From positions 372,001-436,000 of the forward strand of contig JADKCZ010000005.1 of assembly GCA_016718565.1 (NCBI GenBank): a stretch of DNA of 64,000 nucleotides. Reading direction: 5' to 3'. A program made the position numbers and the translations under genes. Shown here piece by piece: positions 48,101 to 57,314 of the stretch. Positions within the stretch are counted from its first letter, which is position 1. Every line of letters starts with the position of its first letter. Source of the DNA: Anaeromyxobacter sp. (lineage in GTDB: Bacteria > Myxococcota > Myxococcia > Myxococcales > Anaeromyxobacteraceae). The notes beneath the pieces were generated by a model that worked only from the letters and a program-made list of their open reading frames with translations, was not told the DNA's origin and did not search any database.

Positions 48101-48955
48101 TCAGACGACCCGCTGCAGCGCCAGCAGGCTCCACTCGTCCTGCCGGCGGTCCCCGCCCGGCAGCGGTACGAGGCCGGCCGCCAGGTAGGCGGCGCGCACC
48201 TCCTCCTCCTGCGGGCGCAGGATGCCGGAGAGGATCACCACGCCCCCCGGGGCCAGCTGCGCCGCCAGGGCCGGCGCCAGCTCCACCAGGGTGTTGGCCA
48301 GGATGTTGGCCAACACCAGGTCGAACGGCCCGTCCTGCGCCGCCACGTCGCGCTCGTTGAGGTCGAGCGCCACGCCGTTCAGCGCGGCGTTCTCCTGCGC
48401 CACCCGCACCGCGATGGGGTCGTTGTCGTTGCCGGCCACCACGCCGCCGCCCAGCTTCCTGGCGGCGATGGCCAGCAGGCCGGAGCCGGTGCCCACGTCG
48501 AGCACCCGGGCGCCCGGCCGGGCCTGGAGCAGGTCGGAGAGCGCCGCCAGGCAGAGCGAGGTGGTGGGGTGGGTGCCGGTGCCGAAGGCCATGCCGGGGT
48601 CGAGCACGATCTCGGCCATGCCCTCCGGCACCTGGGCCGGGATCCAGCTGGGGCGCACGAAGGCCCGCCCGATGGACAGCGGGGCCAGCCCCTGCTTCCA
48701 GGTCTCGCTCCAGTCCTGGTCCGGCAGATCGGCCAGCTCGCCGGCGCGGCCCGCCGCGGCGGCCTCTGCCTCGTCGCGCCCGGCGAAGTAGGCCACCACC
48801 AGCGCCCGCCCCGGGGCCGGCTGGCGCAGGCCGGGCATGGGCGTGCCCTCGCCGTCGCGCACCTCGACCCCGCTGGCGCCCTCGTCCCACAGCGCGGCCG
48901 AGAGGTCCTCGGCGCCGTCCCTGTCCACGTCGAACGTCACGGTGAAGCTCGGCAC
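48101..48955 (-). CDS. prmA: Ribosomal protein L11 methyltransferase
   Basis: 284 residues from GTG 48955. The substrate-recognition part is at the N-terminus (to about residue 110). The methyltransferase has EIVLDPGMAFGTGTHPTTSLC, VLDVGTGSGLLAIAA and the NPPY-like DLVLANILANTLVELAP motif. It trimethylates ribosomal protein L11 in the cytoplasm. Translationally coupled to rsmE. Confidence 0.93.
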   Translation of the reverse strand: MPSFTVTFDVDRDGAEDLSAALWDEGASGVEVRDGEGTPMPGLRQPAPGRALVVAYFAGRDEAEAAAAGRAGELADLPDQDWSETWKQGLAPLSIGRAFVRPSWIPAQVPEGMAEIVLDPGMAFGTGTHPTTSLCLAALSDLLQARPGARVLDVGTGSGLLAIAARKLGGGVVAGNDNDPIAVRVAQENAALNGVALDLNERDVAAQDGPFDLVLANILANTLVELAPALAAQLAPGGVVILSGILRPQEEEVRAAYLAAGLVPLPGGDRRQDEWSLLALQRVV

Positions 48956-49095
48956 GGCGCCTCCCTGGCCCTCGGATCGCGCGTTGGGAGTACCCCGTCC
49001 GGCGGCCGGGATCCAGCGGGGTGGAGGTGGGGGCGGGTGGGCGGGACGACGGGCTCTCCCGCCGGCGCGATTGGCGGTAGCATGCGGCCAACCCT

Positions 49096-52000
49096 ATGGC
49101 GTGGAACATCCTGGTGGTCGAGGCCGAGGCCTCGCTGACGGACTCGCTCCGGCAGGCCTTCGAGCCGGCCGGCTTCCAGGTGACGGCCCTGGCCGCCGGC
49201 GAGCTGGCGGTCGAGCGGTGCCGCGCCGCGCCGCCCGACCTGATCCTGCTCTCGGCCGAGCTGCCCGACATGAGCGGGTTCTCGGTCTGCAACCGGCTCA
49301 AGCGGGCCCACCCGACCACGCCGCTGATCCTCTACACGCGCGAGGCCGCCGACGGGGCCATCGAGGCGCACCGGGCGAGCAAGGGGCGCGCCGACGCCTA
49401 CCTGCGCACGCCGCTCGACCTGCCGGAGCTGATGGCGCGCGCCGCCTCGCTGCTGCACGCCGGCGAGCCCGGCCTGACGCCGCCGCCCGGGAGCCTGCGC
49501 GCCCCGGTGCTGGCCGCGCCGCCGTCCGCCCCGCGCCCCGCGCCGCCCACCCCCGCCGCCGGGCTCACCCCCGCCGCACCGCCAGCCCGCCCGCCTGGGC
49601 CGCCCTCCGCCGCGCGCGCGGCGCCGCCGGCCGCGCCGCCCCAGCCGGCCCCGCTCCAGCCGGTGCCCGCACCCGCGCCCGCCGCCGCGCCGCCGCCGGC
49701 CGCCGCGCCCGGGTCGGCCCTGGCCCGCGCCGAGGCCCTGCTGGCCGAGTGGCAGCGCGACCCGTCGCCGCCCAAGGGCACGCCGGAGGAGAAGCTCGAG
49801 TACTTCCGCGAGCGGCTCCGGGCCCGCGACCTCTTCCTCAACCGGCTGCGCGAGGCGGTGGCCGGGCTGGCCGGCGAGGGGCGCGCCCTCGGCGCCGAGG
49901 GCGCCCACCTCCGCGAGGAGCTGGCGGCGGCCCAGGCCCACGGCACCGCGGTGGAGGACCGGCTGGCCGAGGTCTCGTCGCACGCGGAGCAGGCGGCGAC
50001 CGAGGCGGCCCGCCAGGCGGCGGAGGCGGCGGCCCGGCTCCAGGCGGCCGGGGTCGAGGCGGCGCGGCTGGCCGGGGCGCACGCGGCGCAGCTGGCCGCG
50101 CTGGAGGCCAGGCTGGCCGAGGTGGACGGCACCCGCCAGTCGCTCTCGGAGGTGCTCTCCGAGACCATGCAGGAGCAGGAGCGGGCGGAGCAGCAGTGGG
50201 CGGTGCGGGTGGCGGCGGCCGAGCAGGCCCGCGCCGAGGTGGAGGCGGCCTTCGAGGAGGCGCGCCAGGCCCACCTGAACGAGCTGAGCGAGGTGGCGGC
50301 CGATCGGGCCGACGAGCACGCCCTGGCCGAGGCCATGCGGGCCGAGCAGGAGGCGGTGCACGCCCAGGCCCTGACCCAGCTGGACGCCGAGCGCGGCGCC
50401 GACCGCGCCCGGGCGGAGGGTGAGGCGGCGGCGGCCGAGGCCAGGGTGCAGGCGCTCGAGGCCCGGGCGGCCGAGGACGCGGCGGCGGCCGAGGCGCGCC
50501 TGCAGGTGTTCGAGGCCCAGGCGGCGGAGGACGTCGCCGCGGCCGAGGCCAGGCTGCAGGCGCTGCAGGCCGGCGCGGCGGCTGAGCTGGCGGAGGCCGC
50601 GGCCGGGGCGGCCGCGGCGCTGGCGGCGGCCGAGGCCACGGCCGCCGAGGTGCTGGCGGCGGTGGAGGCCAGGGCGTCCGGGGAGCTGGCCGCGGCGGAC
50701 ACGCGGCTGCAGCTGGCCGAGGCCCAGGCCGCCGAGGACGCGGCGGCGGCCGAGGCCAGGCTGCAGGCGCTGCAGGTTCAGGCCACCGAGGACGCGGCGG
50801 CGGCCGAGGCCAGGTTCCGGGCGCTGGAGGCCCAGGCGGCGGAGGACCTGGCCTCGCTCGACGCGGCGGCGCAGGCCCGCGAGGCGGCGCTGGGGGCCGC
50901 GCGCGACCAGCTCACCACCGCCCGCGACGGGCTGCTGGCGGAGCTGGCCGCCCTGACCCAGCGGCTCGGGGCGCAGGAGGTGGCCGCCACCGAGGCGGCC
51001 CAGCGGGCCGACGACGCGGCGCGGGATCAGGAGGCGCGGATCCTCGAGGCCGAGGGCCGGGCCCAGGCCTCGGCCGGCGACCACGCCGAGGCCGTGGCGC
51101 GAGCCGACGGGCTGGCCGCCGAGCTGGCGCGCGCCGAGGGCGAGCGGGCCAGGCTGGAGCTGGCGCTGGCCGAGGCGGCGCGGCGCCAGGCGGAAGCGGC
51201 GGCCGAGTCGGCCCGCCGGCTCACCGCCGAGGCGGCGCGGGCCGGCGGCGCCGAGCAGCAGGTGGCCGCGCTGCAGCAGGCGCTGCAAGGGGAGCGGTCC
51301 CGCTCGGCCGAGCTCGGCGCCGCGCTGCAGGGCGCACGCGCCGGCGAGCAGGGCCTGCGGGCCGAGCTCGCCCAGCTGGAGGCCGCCCGCGCCGCGGCCA
51401 CGCAGCGCGCCGCCGAGCAGGAGGCGGAGGCCGACCGCCTGGAGCACGAGCTGGGGGCGGTGAACCTGCAGGCCGCGTCCGACGCCGACCAGCTGGCGGC
51501 CCTCGCGGCCGAGGTGGCGCGGCTGGCGCCGCTCGAGCCGGCGGCCCAGGAGGCGGTGCGGCTGCGCAAGGAGCTGCCGGCGCTGCAGGAGCTGCTGGCG
51601 CAGCGCACCCAGGCCGTCGAGAGCGCCTCGCGCTCCGGCGCGGCCACCGCGGCGGAGCGGGCCAAGCTGGCCGAGCGGCTGGCCATCGAGACCGGCGAGC
51701 TGTCGGCGGTGGCCCGGCGGCTGGAGGGCGAGCTGGCCCAGGCCAGGCGCAAGCTCGGCGACGCCGAGGCGGCGGCGGCGGCGGCCCGCGAGGACCTGGC
51801 CAGGGGCCAGCAGGCGTCCAAGGCCGAGCTGGTCCGGCTGAAGGCGGCCGCCGAGGCCAGGTTCGCCGAGCTGAACGCCAGGGCCGAGGCGGCGCTGGAG
51901 CGCGAGAAGCAGGCGGCCGGCCAGGTGCGGGCCGAGGCGGGCCAGGTGCGGGCCGAGGCCGGGCAGGTGCGCGCCGAGGTCGACCAGGCGCGCGCCGAGG

Positions 52001-52383
52001 CCAGCCAGGCCGCCGCCGCCGCGGCCGCCGCCGCCACCCAGGCCGAGCAGCGCCACGCCGCCGAGCAGCAGCGGCTGCGGGCCACGCTGGCCGACCTGGA
52101 GCACCGGCTGGAGGCGCGGGCGCGCGCCGAGCTGCAGTTCAAGCGGCGCATCCAGGAGCTGGAGCAGGCGGTGGCGCGCGGGCCGGGCGCCGCGGCGCCC
52201 TCGGCGGCGGCGGCCGGCGCGGCCACGGCGGCCGCCGAGCGGGCGGCGGCGCTGGAGGCCAGGCTGGCCGAGCTCGCCGGCGAGCTCGAGGACCTGCGCG
52301 GCGAGAACGACTTCCTCAACGGCGAGGTGGCCCGCTACACGCAGAAGAACCGCGAGCTGGCGGCCCGGATCGGCGGGAAGTAG
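49096..52383 (+). CDS. FrzS/AglZ-like protein: pseudo-receiver plus long coiled coil
   Basis: 1095 residues. Residues 1-120 are a receiver-like domain: ILVVEAEASLTDSLRQAFEP, PDLILLSAELPDMSGFSVC. The phospho-acceptor is Ser53 instead of Asp, the final Lys is Arg (YLRTPLDLPEL), so it should not be phosphorylated. A Pro/Ala-rich linker (125-215) follows, then some 860 residues of Ala/Glu/Arg/Gln heptads predicted to form a coiled coil (e.g. ARLQALEARAAEDAAAAEAR repeats at 450-600). The C-terminus ends ENDFLNGEVARYTQKNRELAARI. FrzS and AglZ of Myxococcus, both gliding or pilus motility proteins, have this layout. ATG 49096. Confidence 0.75.
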   Translation: MAWNILVVEAEASLTDSLRQAFEPAGFQVTALAAGELAVERCRAAPPDLILLSAELPDMSGFSVCNRLKRAHPTTPLILYTREAADGAIEAHRASKGRADAYLRTPLDLPELMARAASLLHAGEPGLTPPPGSLRAPVLAAPPSAPRPAPPTPAAGLTPAAPPARPPGPPSAARAAPPAAPPQPAPLQPVPAPAPAAAPPPAAAPGSALARAEALLAEWQRDPSPPKGTPEEKLEYFRERLRARDLFLNRLREAVAGLAGEGRALGAEGAHLREELAAAQAHGTAVEDRLAEVSSHAEQAATEAARQAAEAAARLQAAGVEAARLAGAHAAQLAALEARLAEVDGTRQSLSEVLSETMQEQERAEQQWAVRVAAAEQARAEVEAAFEEARQAHLNELSEVAADRADEHALAEAMRAEQEAVHAQALTQLDAERGADRARAEGEAAAAEARVQALEARAAEDAAAAEARLQVFEAQAAEDVAAAEARLQALQAGAAAELAEAAAGAAAALAAAEATAAEVLAAVEARASGELAAADTRLQLAEAQAAEDAAAAEARLQALQVQATEDAAAAEARFRALEAQAAEDLASLDAAAQAREAALGAARDQLTTARDGLLAELAALTQRLGAQEVAATEAAQRADDAARDQEARILEAEGRAQASAGDHAEAVARADGLAAELARAEGERARLELALAEAARRQAEAAAESARRLTAEAARAGGAEQQVAALQQALQGERSRSAELGAALQGARAGEQGLRAELAQLEAARAAATQRAAEQEAEADRLEHELGAVNLQAASDADQLAALAAEVARLAPLEPAAQEAVRLRKELPALQELLAQRTQAVESASRSGAATAAERAKLAERLAIETGELSAVARRLEGELAQARRKLGDAEAAAAAAREDLARGQQASKAELVRLKAAAEARFAELNARAEAALEREKQAAGQVRAEAGQVRAEAGQVRAEVDQARAEASQAAAAAAAAATQAEQRHAAEQQRLRATLADLEHRLEARARAELQFKRRIQELEQAVARGPGAAAPSAAAAGAATAAAERAAALEARLAELAGELEDLRGENDFLNGEVARYTQKNRELAARIGGK

Positions 52384-52408
52384 CGGGCCGGGCGGGCCCG
52401 GCCCTGGC

Positions 52409-53211
52409 TCAGTCGGCCGGCGGCGCGATGAGGCCGCCCGGCGCCGACCGCACCTCGGGCAGCCCGCGGTCGTCCTTGAGCTCCACCCCGCTCAGCCCAC
52501 GCCCCAGCGCCTGGCCGGTGAGCCAGCCGAGCAGCTCGGCCGCGGCCGGCACCGGCAGCCCCTCGGGGCGCACGTTGGAGACGCAGTTGCGCTCGGCGTC
52601 GGTCCGGCCTGGCCGCGGCCCGTAGACCAGGTAGGCGCCCAGGCTGTCGGGCGAGCCCAGGCCCGGCCGCTCGCCGAGCAGGATGAGCGCCGCCCGCGCC
52701 CCCAGCGCCGCGCCGACGGGGTCCATCACCGCCACCCGCGCCTGCCGCACCAGCGTGAGCGGTCCCACCCGCAGCCCGCGCCCCGCCAGCGGGCCACCAG
52801 CGCGGCCACCAGCGCCGGCGCGTGGGCCTGCGCGGCGGTGGCCGAGAGGCCGTCGCCCACCACGATGGCCACGTCGCAGCCGCCGTCCCGGGCCGCCGCC
52901 AGCCGCGCCGCGCTGGCCGGCTCGAGCCGCCGGCCCAGGTCCGGGCGGCGCAGGTAGGTGGCCCGGTCCGGCGCGCAGGACGACAGGCGCAGCGCCGCCA
53001 GGCCGACGCCCAGCGCCGAGAGGTCCGCCTCCAGCCGGTCGAGGTCGAGCTCCGACCAGACCGCGTCGCGCGCGGCGGCGTGGGCCGCCGAGAACCCCAG
53101 CACCTCGGCGGTGGGGAGCGAGCCGCCGGCCCGGCCGAGCGCGATGCGGGCCCCGGTGAGGACCTTCAGGTGGGCCCAGGCGTCGGCCACCAGGCGCGGC
53201 TGGTCGCTCAC
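52409..53211 (-). pseudogene. eutC: Ethanolamine ammonia-lyase small subunit, frameshifted
   Basis: GTG 53211 overlaps the eutB stop codon (GTGA). The first part (SDQPRLVADAWAHLKVLTGARIALGRAGGS to GLSATAAQAHAPALVAALVAR) and the last part (VGPLTLVRQARVAVMDPVG, GERPGLGSPDSLGAYLVYGP, ERNCVSNVRPEGLP) are both typical EutC but lie in different frames. Adding one G near 52788-52793 restores a 267-residue protein. EutC pairs with EutB in B12-dependent cleavage of ethanolamine to acetaldehyde and ammonia. Either a natural frameshift or an indel in a GC-rich homopolymer; the rest is well preserved, so it may be a sequencing error. Confidence 0.8.
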
Positions 53212-54641
53212 GGCGCGGGCTCCCCGGCGGCGGGGCCGGCCGGCGGCCTGGGGCCGCCCGAGCCGAGACCGGCCTGAAGGAGGCGGTGGCCGCGCCCCAC
53301 CGGCTGGAGCCGGAGCGCGTCGTCCAGGATCCCCATGCGCCGGAGCCAGGCCTCGAACTCCGGGGCCGGGCGCAGCCCCAGCACCTGCCGCAGGTAGTGG
53401 CTGTCGTGGAAGCTGGTGGACTGGTAGTTGAGCATGACGTCGTCGGCGCCCGGCACGCCCATCACGTAGGTGCAGCCGGCGGCGCCCAGCAGCGTCAGCA
53501 GCACGTCCATGTCGTCCTGGTCGGCCTCGGCGTGGTTCGTGTAGCAGACGTCCACGCCCATGGGCAGGCCGAGCAGCTTGCCGCAGCAGTGGTCCTCCAG
53601 GCCGGCCCGCACGATCTGCTTGCCGTCGTAGAGGTACTCGGGGCCGATGAAGCCCACCACCGAGTTCACCAGCAGCGGCGAGAAGCGGCGGCAGACGGCG
53701 TAGGCGCGCGCCTCGCAGGTCTGCTGGTCCACCCCGTGGTGGGCCTCGGCCGAGAGGGCCGAGCCCTGCCCGGTCTCGAAGTACATGACGTCCTGGCCCA
53801 CGGTGCCGCGCCCCAGCGACCGGGCCGCCGCCTGGGCCTCCTCGAGCAGCGCCAGCGAGACGCCGAAGGACCGGTTGGTGGCCTCGGTGCCGCCCACCGA
53901 CTGGAAGACCAGGTCCACCGGCGCCCCGCGCGCCATGACCCGCAGCGCGGTGGTGACGTGGGCCAGCACGCAGGACTGGGTGGGAAGCTCCAGGCGCTCG
54001 ATGAGGTCGGCCAGCTGCCGCACCAGCGCCTCCATGGAGGCCACCGAGTCGGTGGCCGGGTTGACGCCGATGACGGCGTCGCCGCAGCCGTAGGCCAGGC
54101 CGTCCACCACGCTGGCGGCGATGCCGGCCGGGTCGTCGGTGGGGTGGTTGGGCTGGAGCCGCACCGAGAGGCGGCCGGGCAGGCCGATGGTGTTGCGGAA
54201 GCGGGTGGTGACCCGGCACTTCCCGGCCACCAGCACCAGGTCCTGGTTGCGCATCAGCTTGCTGACCGCCGCCACCATCTCGGGCGTCAGGCCAGGGGCC
54301 AGCGCGGCCAGGCGAGGGGCATCGGTCTGGTAGGCCAGCAGCCACTCGCGGAAGGCGCCCACGGTGAGGTCCTTCACCGGGGCGAAGGCGGCCGCGTCGT
54401 GGCGGTCCACGATGAGCCGCGTCACCTCGTCGTCCTCGTAGGGGATGAGCGGCTCGGCCAGCAGCCTGGCCAGCGGCACGTCGGCCAGCACGGTGCGGGC
54501 CGCCACCCGCTCCTGCGCCGACCCGGCGGCCAGGCCGGCCAGGGCGTCGCCGGAGCGCGGCGGCGAGGCCTTGGCCAGCACCTCCTTCAGGTCGGCGAAG
54601 GCGAAGCGGGTGCGGCCGATGGTGGCGGCGAGGCGGGGCAT
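53208..54641 (-). CDS. eutB: Ethanolamine ammonia-lyase large subunit
   Basis: 477 residues from ATG 54641 (the open frame upstream is Arg/Pro-rich and shows no conservation). Typical blocks: FAFADLKEVLAKASPPRSGD, QNPHPT-type NHPTDDPAGIAASVVDGLAYG, GCGDAVIGVNPATDSV, QSCVLAHVTTALRVMARGAPV, YFETGQGSALSAEAHHGVDQ, VGFIGPEYLYDGKQIVRAGLE. The final 40 residues are a Pro/Gly-rich extension. It is the adenosylcobalamin-binding catalytic subunit. In the run permease-eutB-eutC. No microcompartment shell or eutA reactivase gene is next to it. Confidence 0.95.
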   Translation of the reverse strand: MPRLAATIGRTRFAFADLKEVLAKASPPRSGDALAGLAAGSAQERVAARTVLADVPLARLLAEPLIPYEDDEVTRLIVDRHDAAAFAPVKDLTVGAFREWLLAYQTDAPRLAALAPGLTPEMVAAVSKLMRNQDLVLVAGKCRVTTRFRNTIGLPGRLSVRLQPNHPTDDPAGIAASVVDGLAYGCGDAVIGVNPATDSVASMEALVRQLADLIERLELPTQSCVLAHVTTALRVMARGAPVDLVFQSVGGTEATNRSFGVSLALLEEAQAAARSLGRGTVGQDVMYFETGQGSALSAEAHHGVDQQTCEARAYAVCRRFSPLLVNSVVGFIGPEYLYDGKQIVRAGLEDHCCGKLLGLPMGVDVCYTNHAEADQDDMDVLLTLLGAAGCTYVMGVPGADDVMLNYQSTSFHDSHYLRQVLGLRPAPEFEAWLRRMGILDDALRLQPVGRGHRLLQAGLGSGGPRPPAGPAAGEPAP

Positions 54642-54705
54642 GGGGTCGTCCGGATCGAGGCCGCGGCGGGCGGACGCGCTGTCCGCCGCGCCGGCCCGGG
54701 CGCGG

Positions 54706-56214
54706 TCACGCCGCCTCGGGCTCGACCACCCCCGCCACCGCCGCCGCGCGCGAGGCCTCGATGGCGAAGGCCTCCTCCGGGGAGAGGACCAGGCGGCGGC
54801 GGCTGTGCAGGGCGAAGTAGAGGATGCCGGCCGCGAACCAGGCGGCCGCGCCCAGCGCCGCCGAGCGGTAGTTGACCGGGTCAACCACGAAGAGCGTCAC
54901 CAGGGTGACGAGCGCGATGAGGCCGGCCACGATCGCCCCCGGCACCCCCACCGCGCTCACGAAGGGGCGCTCCAGGCCGGGGAAGCGCAGCCGCAGGATG
55001 ACGAACGACGCCATCTGCAGCACATAGGAGATCATGGCGCCGAAGACCGCCAGGCAGAGCAGCTTGGTGCCGATGTAGACGGTGGCGTCGGCCGAGAACC
55101 ACCACAGGGCCAGCATCACCGCGTAGCCCACCACGCCGCCCGCCACCAGCGCCACCCAGGGCGTCTTGTGGGTGCGGTGGGTCAGCGAGAGGAAGGTGGG
55201 GAAGTAGCCGGCGCGGGAGAGCGAGTAGATCTGCCGGCCGTAGGCGTACATGATCCCGTGGAAGCTGGCGACCAGGCCGGCGGTGGCCGCCAGGCCCAGC
55301 AGGCGGGCCGAGCCGTCGCCGAAGATGGTGCGGAAGCCGTCCAGGATGGGCTCGCCGCTGGTGGCGAGCTTGGCCGCGCCCGGGGCGATCCCGGTGTTGA
55401 GCACCAGCGTGAAGAGGGTGATCACGATGAGCGTGAGGATGCCGCCGATGATGCCGCGCGGCAGGTCGCGCTTCGGGTCGTTGGTCTCCTCGGAGGCCAG
55501 CGGCAGCTCCTCGATGCCCAGGTAGAACCAGACCGCGAACGGCAGCGCCATGAAGACCCCGCCCAGCCCGAACGGCAGCGCCGCGGTGGCGCCCGGCTGC
55601 GGGGGGATGTCGAAGAGGTTCCGGGCGAAGTCCACGTGCGGCAGGGCGGCGCCGAAGAAGAGCACCAGCACGCCCATGGCCACCAGCGTGATGACGAAGG
55701 CGAAGCGGAAGGAGAGGTGGGCGCCCATCACGTTGAGCGTGATGAAGACCACGTAGAGCAGGGCCCACCAGAGCGGGTCCGGCAGGGCGCCCAGGAAGGT
55801 GCCGGCGAAGACCGCCTTCAGGTAGGACCCGGCGAAGAAGGCGATGACCGCGGGGGTGAAGATGTACTCCATGTTCTCGGCCAGGCCGGTGATGAAGCCG
55901 CCCCACGGGCCCATGCTGGTGCGGGCGAAGGAGTAGGCGCCGCCGGTGTGCGGCAGCGCGGTGCCCATCTCGGCCAGGCTGAGGCACAGCAGCAGGTACA
56001 TCACCGTGATGATCACCGTGGCGATGGCCAGGCCCCAGAAGCCGCCCACGCCCAGGCCGAAGTTCCAGCCGGAGAAGGCGCCGGAGATGACCGCCGCCAC
56101 GCCCATGGCCCACAGCTTCCACGGGCCGGCCACGCGCTTGAGCTGCCGCCCCTCGAAGTACGCCGTGCCCTGGGTGGAGTAGCTGACCGACCCGACCGCC
56201 TTCGCCTCGCTCAT
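54706..56214 (-). CDS. eat: Ethanolamine permease, APC family
   Basis: 502 residues from ATG 56214, with GAAGGCGG upstream. Twelve or so membrane helices. Typical start LKRVAGPWKLWAMGVAAVISGAFSGWNFGL and HTGGAYSFARTSMGPWGGFITGLAENMEYIFTP follow the Eat/EutP-type amino acid-polyamine-choline transporters. The N- and C-terminal tails are cytoplasmic and polar. 64 bp upstream of eutB on the same strand; the three genes make an ethanolamine uptake and cleavage unit. Loss of eutC function would leave this transporter without its pathway. Confidence 0.88.
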   Translation of the reverse strand: MSEAKAVGSVSYSTQGTAYFEGRQLKRVAGPWKLWAMGVAAVISGAFSGWNFGLGVGGFWGLAIATVIITVMYLLLCLSLAEMGTALPHTGGAYSFARTSMGPWGGFITGLAENMEYIFTPAVIAFFAGSYLKAVFAGTFLGALPDPLWWALLYVVFITLNVMGAHLSFRFAFVITLVAMGVLVLFFGAALPHVDFARNLFDIPPQPGATAALPFGLGGVFMALPFAVWFYLGIEELPLASEETNDPKRDLPRGIIGGILTLIVITLFTLVLNTGIAPGAAKLATSGEPILDGFRTIFGDGSARLLGLAATAGLVASFHGIMYAYGRQIYSLSRAGYFPTFLSLTHRTHKTPWVALVAGGVVGYAVMLALWWFSADATVYIGTKLLCLAVFGAMISYVLQMASFVILRLRFPGLERPFVSAVGVPGAIVAGLIALVTLVTLFVVDPVNYRSAALGAAAWFAAGILYFALHSRRRLVLSPEEAFAIEASRAAAVAGVVEPEAA

Positions 56215-56459
56215 TGGTGCCGCCTTCCCGTGGGTGAGAGCGGCAGCCGGGAGCAAGCCGGGTGCCACGGGGATTGCCGAGCAACGGCGCGGTGGGCGTG
56301 GAGGCGGAGGGCCCGGCTGCCTCGCCGCGAAGCAGCCGCTGCCCGGGGCGGGGCCAGGCGGGGGCGCGGCGCCTGTCGGCTTCGCGACAATCGGCGCGGG
56401 CGTCGCGGCGGCGCACGCAGACCTCCGCCGCGCCGAGGCGGGTTGGGGCGTGGCGGCGA

Positions 56460-56630
56460 CTACCAGAGCTCGATGGTAACCACGCCGGGCTGGCGGGACG
56501 TCGGCGGGGAGCGCTCCGGCGGTGGCTCGGGCGGCACGATCTCCAGCTCGGCGCGCCGCTCCGACCGCTGCCGCGCCTCCCGCTCGCGGCGCTCGCGCTC
56601 CAGCGTCTCGATCATCCAGGGGGGCAGCAT
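56460..56630 (-). CDS. 56-residue Arg/Glu-rich small protein
   Basis: Minus-strand frame from ATG 56630 to TAG 56460 with AGGAGG 6 bases upstream. It begins MLPPWMIETLERERREREA, continues with charged RQRSERRAELEIVPPEPPP and ends in TIELW. The hydrophobic-aromatic MLPPWMIE start followed by a highly charged helix resembles small conserved ORFs of myxobacteria and proteobacteria, but no family name is known. Its strong ribosome site and codon bias support it being real. It lies between the eat and the HTH genes. Confidence 0.6.
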   Translation of the reverse strand: MLPPWMIETLERERREREARQRSERRAELEIVPPEPPPERSPPTSRQPGVVTIELW

Positions 56631-56729
56631 GGGGACCTCCTCGGTCGTGGCGACGTCTGCTGGATCGACACCACGGCGGCGCGCGCCGTGCCATCCCAGG
56701 ATGGGGTGAACCCGGGTACCATGACGCTC

Positions 56730-56906
56730 ATGTCAACTCCGTCCGACCTCCTGTCCGCCGCCACGATCGCCGCCGAGCTGTCCGTCTCCGACGCCAAGGT
56801 GAAGAAGGCCATCGCCGCCCTGGGGCTGGCGCCCACCGCCAAGAAGGGTGTGTGCAACCTCTACGCGCGGTCGGCGGTGGCGAAGATCAAGAAGGCGCTG
56901 GGGTAG
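56730..56906 (+). CDS. 58-residue AlpA/MerR-like small DNA-binding protein
   Basis: ATG 56730 (an alternative ATG nine bases upstream adds three residues). MSTPSDLLSAATIAAELSVS looks like the helix-turn-helix of small winged-helix proteins: DAKVKKAIAALGLAP is the recognition helix and GVCNLYARSAVAKIKKAL the wing and final helix. It is whole as a single domain. No neighbours suggest a target; function is inferred from the fold only. Confidence 0.5.
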   Translation: MSTPSDLLSAATIAAELSVSDAKVKKAIAALGLAPTAKKGVCNLYARSAVAKIKKALG

Positions 56907-56982
56907 GGGCGACGGGGCCGCAGTCCACGGCTCACGCGGCCTGCTGGGGCTCCGGTCGAGGCATGTCGCATCCACCGCTCTG

Positions 56983-57023
56983 CCTCTCCCCCAGCAAGCT
57001 GGGGGAGAGGGCCGGGGTGAGGG
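56983..57023 (+). repeat. Palindromic intergenic repeat, copy 5
   Basis: CTCTCCCCCAGCAAGCTGGG hairpin, then GGGCCGGGGTGAGGGT. Same loop type as copy 2. Confidence 0.85.
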
Positions 57024-57030
57024 TGCCGTG

Positions 57031-57136
57031 GAGGTCCAGGTCGAGGTCCAGGTCGAGGTCGAGGTCCAGGTCGGGGTCGAGGTCCAGGTCGGGGTCTAGG
57101 TCTAGGTCGAGGTCGGGGTCGGGGTCGGGGTCGAGG
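57031..57136 (+). repeat. G-rich hexamer repeat tract, intergenic
   Basis: About 17 hexamers of GAGGTC, CAGGTC, GGGGTC and TAGGTC type ending in four GGGGTC. It lies exactly between palindromic copies 5 and 6. Confidence 0.9.
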
Positions 57137-57146
57137 GCACCGCCCT

Positions 57147-57189
57147 CCCTCTCCCCCAGCCCGCTGGGGGAGAGGGCCGGGGTGAGGGG
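57147..57189 (+). repeat. Palindromic intergenic repeat, copy 6
   Basis: CTCTCCCCCAGCCCGCTGGG hairpin, then AGAGGGCCGGGGTGAGGGG. Confidence 0.85.
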
Positions 57190-57314
57190 GCAGCACGAGG
57201 GAGGGGGCCGCCTGAGCAGTGCCCGCGAGCCCCGCCTCCATTCACCCTCGGTGACCACCGCCCTGCCCGCGCCCCGGCGCCCCGCCTGTCAGACCCGCAG
57301 CGCATACTGCACGC

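Larger units (their letters stand above)
56907..57314. other. Repeat-rich intergenic region
   Basis: 408 bp with two palindromic repeats (56983-57023, 57147-57189) around a G-rich hexamer tract (57031-57136), then about 120 bp with no recognisable element before the HNH gene start. Confidence 0.8.

Noticed and set aside
48937..52104. 1055-residue minus-strand frame opposite the FrzS/AglZ-like gene
   Set aside because: Leu/Gly/Arg-rich antisense reading of coiled-coil Ala/Glu codons.
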